Source of the DNA: Brachyspira hampsonii 30446
GTDB taxonomy: Bacteria; Spirochaetota; Brachyspiria; Brachyspirales; Brachyspiraceae
DNA length: 64,000 bases
Direction of reading: 5' to 3'
NCBI RefSeq assembly: GCF_000316195.1
Contig: NZ_JH994110.1
Coordinates: 530,438 to 594,437, forward strand
Shown here: piece by piece, positions 1 to 7,848 of the stretch
How the letters are laid out: each line of letters starts with the position of its first letter
How positions within the stretch are numbered: position 1 is the stretch's first letter
The notes under the pieces: generated by a model
Database searches by the model: none
Seen by the model: only the letters and a program-made list of their open reading frames with translations
What the model was told of the DNA's origin: nothing
Translations under genes and position numbers: made by a program

Positions 1-28
1 CTTTTTAGTATATAAAATCTTTTTTTTC

Positions 29-89
29 GTTCTTTTTTGCTTAGCCAAAAAAGAACCAAAAAAGGCTATTTACTTTTTTGTAAAAAAGT
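29..89. repeat. Two A/T-rich perfect hairpins
   Basis: Positions 29-39 and 46-56 form an 11-bp perfect inverted repeat around a 6-nt loop. Positions 72-79 and 82-89 form a second, 8 bp with a 2-nt loop. No coding frame covers them. They could be the terminator of a gene lying left of the window, or part of a hairpin-rich intergenic element; only the inverted repeats are certain. Confidence 0.6.
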
Positions 90-116
90 AAAATAAAAAA
101 CAATTACAATCTTGGT

Positions 117-535
117 GGGATTACTTTTTATTTCTGTGATTGCATTATAATATTTTTTAGATTTTTATTATTATAATTCATTGTATAATGAAAGGTACGA
201 TGCCGCACCTACAGTGGACTATCTGAAATATTAAGAAATACGGTGCGGATCGTCGCTACGGCAAGTAGTTTTTGTAAAAAAAGAAGACAAAAAAACAATT
301 TTATTATTGTTATGTTCGCCGAAACCTATAAATGTATTCCAGATAAAGCTGTAATACGGTTTCGGCGAACTATTATATTATTTAGGGATTACTTTTTATT
401 TATATGTTTGCATTATAGAATGTTATATCTTTTTATTTTAATATTATTGTTGTATAATGAAGAGTAATCAGCCGCACTTACATTGTATTATCTTAAAGGT
501 TAGGCGATACCGTGCTGCTTGGCGGTGAGAAGCGT
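117..535 (+). repeat. Two tandem copies of a promoter-plus-hairpin leader
   Basis: Copy 1 (about 117-265) and copy 2 (about 385-535) align over about 145 bp. Both begin GGGATTACTTTTTATTT, both contain a TATAAT hexamer (184-189 and 453-458), and both follow it with a GC-rich inverted repeat. In copy 1 the arms CCGCACC (203-209) and GGTGCGG (242-248) pair perfectly. In copy 2 they are 471-477 and 512-518 with one mismatch. The two copies are about 268 bp apart and both read toward the dehydrogenase gene at 563. The unit looks like a duplicated promoter and structured 5-prime leader. I do not recognise a known riboswitch class. Confidence 0.6.
314..370. repeat. 13-bp perfect inverted repeat
   Basis: GTTCGCCGAAACC at 314-326 is exactly complementary to 358-370, with a 31-nt loop. 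It sits between the two leader copies. The preceding TTATTGTTATG plus TCGCC resembles the start of each 91-bp unit at 2514 onward, hinting at a shared repeat family. No T-run follows, so it is not a standard terminator. Confidence 0.65.
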
Positions 536-562
536 ACCGGCGAATATAAGGAGTAATTTATT
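450..562 (+). promoter_or_regulatory. Putative promoter and structured leader of the 563 gene
   Basis: A TATAAT at 453-458 would start transcription near 465, giving a leader of about 100 nt before the ATG at 563. The leader holds the 471-477/512-518 stem and a second short CGGT/ACCG stem (about 522-539). An AAGGAG Shine-Dalgarno lies near 549-554. The high G+C of this stretch against its surroundings supports a selected RNA structure. Ligand or regulator unknown. Confidence 0.45.
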
Positions 563-1519
563 ATGAATAAACCTAAAATAGTAGTGCTTGACGGAGCTAT
601 ATTGAATCCAGGAGATATATCTTGGGGAGAAATTGAAAGCATATCAGATTTAACAGTTTATGATAGAACAGATTATGATAAAGTGCCTGAAGTAGCTAAA
701 GATGCTTGGGGTATATTGAACAGCAAAGTTGTTATTGATAGAAAATTAATGAAGTCATTGCCTAATTTAAAATATGTAGGAATGCTTGCAACAGGGTATG
801 ACAGCGTAGATATTGAAGCTGCCAAAGAATTGGGGATTACTGTTACAAATGTTAGGGGATACGGTCCTCAGTCTGTGGCTCAGCTTGTAATGGCTTTTGT
901 ATTATCGCTTTCTTTTAGGATAGTTGAACATAACAATCAGGTTCATAATGGCGATTGGGTAAAATGCAAGGCTTATTCTTTTAGTTCTTATCCTTTAATG
1001 GAAATAGAAAATAAAACTATGGGTATATTTGGTTTCGGCGATATAGGAAAAGAAGTTGCAAAAATGGCTTCGGCTATGGGTATGAAAGTTTTAGTTTATT
1101 CAAGAAGTAAAAAAGAAAATGTTGAAAATGCTTCTAGTATAGATGAGCTTTTTGAGAGATCCGATTTCTTATCGCTCAATGCACCTTTAAATAAAGAAAC
1201 AGAAAATATTGTCAATAAAGATTTGCTTTCAAAGATGAAAAAAACAGCATTTTTAATTAATACTTCAAGGGGAGGAGTAATAGTTGAAAAAGATTTAGCA
1301 TATTCTCTTAATAATGATATCATAGCAGGGGCAGCTTTAGATGTGCTTTCAAAAGAGCCTCCTACAGCAGATAATCCTCTGCTTACAGCTAAGAATTGTT
1401 ATATAACTCCGCATTTTGCCGGAAATACTCTAGAGGCTAGAACAAGACTTATGCATAAAGTTTATGAGAATATAAAAGCATTCTTAGAAGGAAATCCTAT
1501 AAATGTTTTAACTAAATAA
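563..1519 (+). CDS. D-isomer-specific 2-hydroxyacid dehydrogenase
   Basis: A 318-residue NAD-dependent dehydrogenase of the glycerate/lactate/phosphoglycerate type, cytoplasmic, interconverting 2-keto and D-2-hydroxy acids. The Rossmann motif GFGDIG is at 157-162. The catalytic triad is visible: Arg236 in NTSRGG, Glu265 in KEPP and His284 in PHFAG. Length is normal for glycerate dehydrogenase-like members. A strong AAGGAG lies just upstream of the ATG. The preceding duplicated leader suggests the gene is regulated. The downstream aminotransferase-like gene is convergent with only 6 bp between them. Exact substrate cannot be read from sequence; hydroxypyruvate/glycerate is the likeliest guess. 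Confidence 0.88.
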   Translation: MNKPKIVVLDGAILNPGDISWGEIESISDLTVYDRTDYDKVPEVAKDAWGILNSKVVIDRKLMKSLPNLKYVGMLATGYDSVDIEAAKELGITVTNVRGYGPQSVAQLVMAFVLSLSFRIVEHNNQVHNGDWVKCKAYSFSSYPLMEIENKTMGIFGFGDIGKEVAKMASAMGMKVLVYSRSKKENVENASSIDELFERSDFLSLNAPLNKETENIVNKDLLSKMKKTAFLINTSRGGVIVEKDLAYSLNNDIIAGAALDVLSKEPPTADNPLLTAKNCYITPHFAGNTLEARTRLMHKVYENIKAFLEGNPINVLTK

Positions 1520-1525
1520 AATTGA

Positions 1526-2512
1526 TTAATTATTATATAAAATATCTTTTAATGTATTTATAAGGATATTATTTATTTTATTAGTAGATATTGTAACTCT
1601 TAGAAAATCAGATAGTATGTTTTCTTTATCATATTTTTTTACGAATATATTTCTTTTTATAAGTTCTTCGTATATATAATCAGATTCTTTATTTACATGT
1701 TTTATTAAGAGGAAATTTGCTCTTGAAGGTATTACGATAAAACCTTCTTTGCTCAATATTGTATCCAATCTCTCTCTTTCCAAAACTATATCGAATATAT
1801 TATTATACGAAGTTTTTTCATCTTGCAAGGCTGCTGTCATTATAGTTTCAGAGATTTTATTTACTGAGTATTTCTGTCTTAATTTTGACATATTTTCTAT
1901 ATTTTGAGAATTAGATACTATAAAGTTAATATTAAGTCCTGATATAGAATGAGAATGTGCAATGGATCTTATTATAATTAAATTTTTATATTCATTAATT
2001 AATTTGACAGCACTTTCACCGGCAAAATTGATATATGATTCATCTATAACATATATTCCTTCATAATTTTTTAAAAACTCTTCTATTTCTTTTATATTTA
2101 TAAACATACCTGTTTCTGCATTAGGATTGCTTGCTATTATAATTGAATTTTTATTTTTGATATTGTTTTTAAGAGAAATATTATAATCTTCTCTAGCTTT
2201 AATTATATCATAATGCATTTTATAATACGAAAAGATCATGATATATAAATCTCTGTAAGGCTCCTGAAGAAATATTTTATATTTATCATAAGAGTTGATA
2301 ATGCATGCAAAAGCCTCATACATACCATTAACAGAAATTATATTATCATTTTCTATATTAAGATATTTAGCCATTTGCTCATCTAATTTCTGCGGGCTGT
2401 ACTCAGGAAAGAATCTTAGAGATTCAATATCAAATTTCTCAAGCTCTTTAATAATATTTTTTGACGGCTTGTATGGATTTTCATTTTTATCTAAAAAAAT
2501 TTTTTTGTTCAT
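1526..2512 (-). CDS. Fold type I aminotransferase homologue lacking the PLP lysine
   Basis: A 328-residue protein of the histidinol-phosphate aminotransferase/threonine-phosphate decarboxylase group. The NPN-x3-G motif is at 129-135, the pyridine-nitrogen Asp in VIDESY is residue 157, and the substrate-carboxylate Arg is in LRVTIST near the C-terminus. The segment that should carry the Schiff-base lysine (family pattern SKxxGLAGLRxG) reads A-H-S-H-S-I-S-G-L-N, so the Lys is His186 and the phosphate-binding Arg is Asn194. It is somewhat shorter than HisC (about 350). A normal transamination role is therefore doubtful. The start abuts the 91-bp repeat array and shows no good Shine-Dalgarno. Confidence 0.8.
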   Translation of the reverse strand: MNKKIFLDKNENPYKPSKNIIKELEKFDIESLRFFPEYSPQKLDEQMAKYLNIENDNIISVNGMYEAFACIINSYDKYKIFLQEPYRDLYIMIFSYYKMHYDIIKAREDYNISLKNNIKNKNSIIIASNPNAETGMFINIKEIEEFLKNYEGIYVIDESYINFAGESAVKLINEYKNLIIIRSIAHSHSISGLNINFIVSNSQNIENMSKLRQKYSVNKISETIMTAALQDEKTSYNNIFDIVLERERLDTILSKEGFIVIPSRANFLLIKHVNKESDYIYEELIKRNIFVKKYDKENILSDFLRVTISTNKINNILINTLKDILYNN

Positions 2513-2513
2513 T

Positions 2514-2925
2514 ATTGTTATGCTCGCCTACGCCCAAAGAATTTACTTAATAAATTAAGTCACACGCTGTGTACCTTCGGTAATTGCTTCGGCTCGCTTA
2601 TTTTATTGTTATGCTCGCCTGCACACAAAGTATTTACTTCATAAATTAATTCACACGCTGTGTACCTTCGGTAATTTCTCAGGCTCGCTTATTTTATTGT
2701 TATGCTCGCCTGTACACAAAGTATTACTTAAATAATTAACTCACACACTGTGTACCTTCGGTAACTTCTCAGGCTTGATTATTTTATTGCTATGCTCGCC
2801 TACGCCCAAAGAATTTACTTAAGTTATTAACTCACACACTGTGTACCTTCGGTAACTTCTTAGGCTTGATTATTTTATTGCTATGCTCGCCTACGCCCAA
2901 AGAATTTACTTAAGTTATTAACTCA
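2514..2925. repeat. 91-bp tandem repeat array, 4.5 copies
   Basis: Units begin at 2514, 2605, 2696, 2786 and 2877 (period 90-91 bp); the fifth is partial and fades near 2925. Each unit starts ATTGTTATGCTCGCC (or ATTGC) and contains CACAC-GCTG-TGTAC and the small inverted repeat TACC-TTC-GGTA. Units are contiguous without spacers, so this is not a CRISPR. Later units are more similar to each other than to unit 1. The array starts at the start codon of the minus-strand aminotransferase homologue and lies upstream of xerD. Confidence 0.85.
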
Positions 2926-3167
2926 CAATCTATGTCAATGTGTCTTGCTTAGCTTTCTAATATTTAAAATGTATCATTGATAATTATCTTAATATTTTTA
3001 AATTAGTTTACACTTTTTAATTTTATGTTTAGTTAATGTAATATTTTTATTAAGTATGTATTATGTTTAAATAAATAGCAAATCTTGTCGATAATTATGT
3101 TAGGTTGATCATTCATAAATCAGCTAAAATTTTGTATATTATATCTTAAATTAAGAGGCAGATTTCA
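2926..3167. other. A/T-rich intergenic region before xerD
   Basis: After the repeat array about 240 bp of A/T-rich DNA precede xerD. I see no gene, no tRNA and no clear terminator. The only recognisable signal is AAGAGGC, 10-11 nt before the xerD ATG. Promoters for both divergent genes should lie here or within the array, but none matches consensus well. Confidence 0.5.
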
Positions 3168-4100
3168 ATGTCAGTAAAACAGGTTTCCGATCAAGAAATA
3201 TTATCAATGTATTTAAACTATGAAGCAGTGGAGAAAGGATTATCATCAAATACTTTAGAATCCTATAAAAGAGATATTGTGATATATCTTGATTTTTTAA
3301 ACAGAAATAAAAAATCTATTTTAAAAGCTACAAGAAAAGATATTGAAAAATTTTTAAGCGAAAGAAAAGAACAAGGTTCAAAATCCAGAACTGTAGCTAG
3401 AAACAAAGTAAGCATAGTTAATCTTTATAAATTTTTGGTTATGGAGAATTATATTTCTAAAAATCCTACAGATAATTTAGAGGTTATACGCTTAAAAAGG
3501 GTATTGCCTGAATCACTTACAACAACAGAAGTAGATGATTTGCTTTCAGTTCATAATGAAAAGACTGACAAGGGATTAAGGGATAAGGCCATATTTGAGC
3601 TTATGTATTCTTCCGGACTTAGAGTTAGTGAAATTTGCTCTTTAAAGATAGATGATATATTTTTTGAAGGTAAGTATTTAAAGATATGCGGTAAGGGAAA
3701 AAGAGAGAGAATAGTACCTATTAATGACAGAGCTTTAGATATTTTGCAAAGATATATTCAAACCAGCAGAGTCATAATGGTTAAAGGTAAAAAGACTTCG
3801 GAATTATTTTTAAACTTTAGAGGAGATAAGATTTCAAGAGTAGGTATTTGGAAAATAGTTAAAGAGGCGATGAAAAAAAGCAAAATAGAAAAGAATATTT
3901 ATCCTCATACTTTAAGACATAGTTTTGCAACACATCTTATACAGCATGGTGCAGATTTAAGAGCAGTACAGAGAATGCTCGGACATTCTGATATCACTAC
4001 AACAGAAATTTATACGCATGTTGATTCTGCACATCTTAAAAAACAAATATCAAAACACCCTAAGCATTCTAAACATGCTAGACAAAATACTAATATATAA
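3168..4100 (+). CDS. xerD: Tyrosine recombinase XerC/XerD
   Basis: A 310-residue site-specific recombinase expected to resolve chromosome dimers at dif with its partner and FtsK. The N-terminal SAM-like core-binding domain covers about 8-95 and the catalytic domain about 115-300. Active-site residues are all present: Arg152 (SGLRVSE), His247 and Arg250 (HTLRH), His273 (LGHSD) and the nucleophile Tyr282 (IYTHV). Length matches XerD (about 300). It lies 28 bp upstream of the large exported protein gene, probably in one transcript. XerC versus XerD cannot be settled from sequence alone; no neighbouring dif site was identified. Confidence 0.9.
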   Translation: MSVKQVSDQEILSMYLNYEAVEKGLSSNTLESYKRDIVIYLDFLNRNKKSILKATRKDIEKFLSERKEQGSKSRTVARNKVSIVNLYKFLVMENYISKNPTDNLEVIRLKRVLPESLTTTEVDDLLSVHNEKTDKGLRDKAIFELMYSSGLRVSEICSLKIDDIFFEGKYLKICGKGKRERIVPINDRALDILQRYIQTSRVIMVKGKKTSELFLNFRGDKISRVGIWKIVKEAMKKSKIEKNIYPHTLRHSFATHLIQHGADLRAVQRMLGHSDITTTEIYTHVDSAHLKKQISKHPKHSKHARQNTNI

Positions 4101-4128
4101 ATAAAATATTACGGATTGGAAATAATAA

Positions 4129-6402
4129 ATGAAAAGAAGCATAATAGCCACAACAATATTACTACTTATATCTATATCATTGGTAGCTTTGACTTTTGGT
4201 ATAGGCGAAAGAATGACAATAGTCAGTTACAATGATAATGATCCTAATTATATTTTTGATGAAACAGAAAAAAATCATAGGATAGATATGTATAATCCTG
4301 ATTCTCTTTCTCTTGTTACATCAAAGCCTATATATGATTATGATTTATCCGTAGATTTAGAAGATATATATACTGAAGAAGAAATCAGTGCGGATTCTGA
4401 TATACAATATTTAAATCAAAATATGCTTCTTAGCGATGAAGATTTAAGCAGTGAAATGCCTAATCCGAATGTGCTTCCGGCTATGGCATTTAATGCTAAT
4501 AATGTAGATAAAGCTGCAGATAAGCTAAGTGCGTCTGTAGATATGGCAATACAAAATTCAAGAAGCAGAGAAGCTCCTAGAGTAGCAATAGATTTATCAA
4601 AAATATCAGTATTCAGATATGAGCCTGTAGTTATTAATGCTTCTGTATATACTGAGGATGTGGTACAAAATATAAGCATATATGTAAGATATAAAAAAGA
4701 TAAAATAGTTAGAGTGAATGGAGATGAAAGATATTCTATAAATGTATTTAAAGTAAAAAATGCAGAGTATAAAGGAACTTATCTTCATCCTTTCGGAGGA
4801 GCTTTAGGAGAATATCAGGCTGTAGTATTGGTTCAGACTAAAAATGGTGTTTACGGTTATACTAAAGATTTTACAGTTAAAGGAAGACAGTCTCCTCCTG
4901 CTAAAGAAACTAAAAAGATAGCAACATTAGAATATGCTATAGATTTAACAACTAAAAAAATACCTAGTGTAGAAACAGGAGAGCCTACTACTTATGATGC
5001 TATATATGATTGGATTAGATATATGAAATGCGATATGTTCTGGGCTATAGGAGGTCAGACTACAGGCTGGACTTCAGGAATTACTCCGGAAGAGCCTTGG
5101 GCTAGAGATATGATTAAAAACATAGAGAATCTTGCTTCCAGCAAAGCTAAAGGTAATGTTGAGCTTGGTGCTTATGTTATGAGCTATTTTGCGGCAGGCG
5201 GCGGTGCCAGAAAAGGCGGCTATGATGTTTCTATAGGGTATAATTCTGCTACTCAGAGTCTTGTGGAAAGCAGACATATATCTTTAGATGATCCTAAGAG
5301 AGTTCAGGATATTATAGATATATTAAAAAGATATGATTCTAATCCTAATATATCATATTTAGGTCTTGACTTCATAAGAACAGGTGAGGTTGATGGATAT
5401 GAGATGGTTGATGAGATGGTTGAGCTTACAGGTGTTTATGTGCCTGCTAATTGGTCTACTATGAGTAAAGCTGCTCGTATGCGTTGGCTTGCTGTTAATA
5501 GAGGCAGAAAAGAAATAGGTATGAAATGGAGATGGTTCAGAGCTCATAAAGAGTCTTTAATAATAAAAGCTATAAAAGATTCGGGAATAAGAAAAAAATT
5601 ATGGGCATTTACTTTGGGCTGGAATCATGGTCAGGAACATGGTCAGGATCCTTATATGTTCTTTGATGCTGGTATAGACTATGATGCAGTTATGATATAT
5701 GAAGCTAGCCGTCCTCAGCATGTAAGTATGCTTGCTGCTTGGCCTCAATACTTATCAGGCGAATATAATGTACTAGTTGGAAATATGATAGATAATAGAC
5801 TTCAGGACGGAAGTTTAAGACCGGAACTTGAATATATGAGAAGAGTATATGAATCTGAAGCTAAGTTTAATAGAAGCAGCAGAATAAGAGGAGTATTCTT
5901 CCATGACATATCAAGAATGTTATGGTCTAAATTTAGAGGTTCAGGAAATAGTATAAGAGAATGGGCTAATATAAATGCTTCTATTGTTTCAAGAATAGAA
6001 GAAAAATATTCAGAAAACCCATTTAATGTTACTGTAAAATTAGATGAGAGAAACAGAACAGGTGTGCTTACTATAGTTAATAGAACTTCCAAGAAACAGA
6101 ATGATGTAACTATAAAAACAGATTTGGCTCAGGCTCTATCTACTATAGTGCTTGATACTGAAACTGTTGATATTGAAGCTGGGGAAACTGTTGAGATAGG
6201 ATTCAGATATGCTTATGGCAGAAGCAGATATTCTTCGCTTATGTCATTTAGAGTTGCTTCTTCTTCAGGTGAAGAGAATGTTGCTGTTGCTTATACTTTA
6301 CTCAATTCTTTAAGACCAAAACCTAAGCAGGAAGAAAGTGCTACTTTAGCGAAAGGTAATGAAGATAAAAAAGAAGAAGATGAAAAAGTAAAAGATAATT
6401 AA
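4129..6402 (+). CDS. Exported glycoside hydrolase-like protein of unknown function
   Basis: A 757-residue protein with an N-terminal membrane anchor or signal segment (about 5-25). An acidic linker follows, then a beta-rich region around 150-260. A central part (about 270-590) is rich in aromatic, Asp and Glu residues and has LGLDFIR and AFTLGW strand-like motifs resembling TIM-barrel glycosidase-like families. A beta-sandwich-like tail (about 620-720) ends in a Lys/Glu-rich stretch. I do not recognise the family with certainty. It follows xerD closely and is ended by the 6418-6450 terminator. Likely periplasmic and envelope-related; this is inference. Confidence 0.7.
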   Translation: MKRSIIATTILLLISISLVALTFGIGERMTIVSYNDNDPNYIFDETEKNHRIDMYNPDSLSLVTSKPIYDYDLSVDLEDIYTEEEISADSDIQYLNQNMLLSDEDLSSEMPNPNVLPAMAFNANNVDKAADKLSASVDMAIQNSRSREAPRVAIDLSKISVFRYEPVVINASVYTEDVVQNISIYVRYKKDKIVRVNGDERYSINVFKVKNAEYKGTYLHPFGGALGEYQAVVLVQTKNGVYGYTKDFTVKGRQSPPAKETKKIATLEYAIDLTTKKIPSVETGEPTTYDAIYDWIRYMKCDMFWAIGGQTTGWTSGITPEEPWARDMIKNIENLASSKAKGNVELGAYVMSYFAAGGGARKGGYDVSIGYNSATQSLVESRHISLDDPKRVQDIIDILKRYDSNPNISYLGLDFIRTGEVDGYEMVDEMVELTGVYVPANWSTMSKAARMRWLAVNRGRKEIGMKWRWFRAHKESLIIKAIKDSGIRKKLWAFTLGWNHGQEHGQDPYMFFDAGIDYDAVMIYEASRPQHVSMLAAWPQYLSGEYNVLVGNMIDNRLQDGSLRPELEYMRRVYESEAKFNRSSRIRGVFFHDISRMLWSKFRGSGNSIREWANINASIVSRIEEKYSENPFNVTVKLDERNRTGVLTIVNRTSKKQNDVTIKTDLAQALSTIVLDTETVDIEAGETVEIGFRYAYGRSRYSSLMSFRVASSSGEENVAVAYTLLNSLRPKPKQEESATLAKGNEDKKEEDEKVKDN

Positions 6403-6417
6403 TGAAAATATAATTAA

Positions 6418-6450
6418 AAATAGGAAGTAAAAATTACTTCCTATTTTTTT
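6418..6450 (+). terminator. Rho-independent terminator after the xerD operon
   Basis: A 13-bp perfect stem (6418-6430 with 6434-6446), a 3-nt AAA loop and a run of T, 15 bp after the stop of the exported protein gene. Confidence 0.9.
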
Positions 6451-6664
6451 ATTTAAAAAATATTAAAATGTTTAATTATAAATTGATAAAAGTTTTTGAG
6501 TGTATTATTTCTATTCATTAAAAATTTAAATAAAATTATATACAAATAAAAAATTTATATTGCTGTATATAAATAATATTTTATTGTCTATCTTAAAAAA
6601 ATATTATATTTTTTCTTTTTGATTTATTCTGCCCGCCCACCCGCCCCAATATCATATTTGTTTT

Positions 6665-7033
6665 TTAATCTTTTATATAATATCTATATCCGGATTCTTT
6701 TAGAGCTTCTTCAAATACTTTATCATCTAATTGTTTTTTAGTTAATATTGCAGCTTCTTCATTATCAAAACTTACCTTTGCATATACATCTTCAATCTTG
6801 TTAAAATTGTTCTCTATTATTTTGGCACAATGATTACAAGTCATTCCGCCTATTTTAATTATTTTTTTATATGGGTAGTTTTTTTTGTTTTTATCTTTTA
6901 CTTTAACTTTTTCTATAATTTGAGATGTATTCTCCGATGAACAGCAGCTGCCTGATTTAATCTTTTTTATATAGTTCATTACAGAGATTATAGCTATTAT
7001 AATTATGATTGATATTATTATTATGCTTTCCAT
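6665..7033 (-). CDS. Membrane-anchored heavy-metal-associated (HMA) domain protein
   Basis: About 122 residues from the chosen ATG at 7033, which has GGAG six nt upstream; a longer in-frame extension to a TTG at 7084 lacks a ribosome-binding site. An N-terminal hydrophobic helix (about 2-20) is followed by a charged linker with a CC pair. The HMA domain (about 55-122) carries the metal-binding motif GGMTCNHC, as in CopZ and CopA N-terminal domains. It probably binds Cu(I) or another soft metal at the membrane. No transporter gene is adjacent. Confidence 0.8.
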   Translation of the reverse strand: MESIIIISIIIIIAIISVMNYIKKIKSGSCCSSENTSQIIEKVKVKDKNKKNYPYKKIIKIGGMTCNHCAKIIENNFNKIEDVYAKVSFDNEEAAILTKKQLDDKVFEEALKESGYRYYIKD

Positions 7034-7193
7034 TGTTATCTCCAAAGTTTGATTATTATAAAAAATGTTATAATATTCTAACAATTATACTGCTATTGTC
7101 AATAAAATTTTATAAAAAAATACTTATATATGTTTAATTTTAAGTTTTAAATTCCGTATTTATTAATAGTATAAATTACTTAAGGAAATTAAA

Positions 7194-7808
7194 ATGAATA
7201 GATATATATTATTAATTTCATTTTTTATTATATTAATAAGTTCATCTTTAGCTTATTCTCAGAATAATAGAGATAATAATTCTACTAATGCTTTAAAAAG
7301 CAGATTATTTTTTACAGAAAGAGATAAACTAACTTCTAAAATAAATATATACACATCTTGGAAAGAAACATACAAATATTTGAGAGATAATAGATTTAGA
7401 TTTTATAAAAGAGCAGGAAGAACTTTGACATTAGAATTCAGATATAAATATCCTAGCAGCTTACATGTTAATAACGGCACTCCTATTATATTCACATTTG
7501 ATGATGGAAGTACAATTCAATTAACTAATATACAAAAGGTTATATATAATCCATATTTAATGGGTGATATTAATTATTATGATGTTGAAGTAAGATATAA
7601 ATTTAATCAAGACAGTGAATTTGAAAGTTTTACTAGTAAATCTATATCAAACATAAGATTTAATTTTATAAATCAATTTGGTGAAGAAGATTATGAAGAT
7701 ATAGGCATATCTATATTGACAACAAGTAATTGGCAGGAAATATTCAGTGCCTTCAAAAACGGTATTGATGCTTTAGAAGAATTGCAGGGAACTAATAATA
7801 CTTATTAA
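7194..7808 (+). CDS. Secreted or periplasmic protein of unknown function
   Basis: A 204-residue protein with a clear signal peptide (about 1-23, hydrophobic core then SLAYSQ). The rest is rich in Tyr, Phe, Asn and Arg with alternating hydrophobic residues, suggesting beta structure. AAGGAA lies before the ATG. I recognise no family. It is monocistronic, divergent from the HMA gene and convergent with the HD-GYP-like gene. Confidence 0.75.
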   Translation: MNRYILLISFFIILISSSLAYSQNNRDNNSTNALKSRLFFTERDKLTSKINIYTSWKETYKYLRDNRFRFYKRAGRTLTLEFRYKYPSSLHVNNGTPIIFTFDDGSTIQLTNIQKVIYNPYLMGDINYYDVEVRYKFNQDSEFESFTSKSISNIRFNFINQFGEEDYEDIGISILTTSNWQEIFSAFKNGIDALEELQGTNNTY

Positions 7809-7848
7809 AAAACAGAGTTAAGTTTGTTATGCAGATATAAGTTCATTA

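Noticed and set aside
243-467. 74-codon plus-strand frame
   Set aside because: It runs through the 314-370 hairpin and the second leader copy, has no Shine-Dalgarno and no protein-like composition.
2514-2925. CRISPR array
   Set aside because: Units are contiguous, 91 bp long and diverged, with no unique spacers, and no cas genes occur in the window.
6625-6652. Fourth copy of the dispersed repeat
   Set aside because: Only a C-rich block is present; the CGCACGG core and module spacing are absent, so it is mentioned only as a possible scrap.
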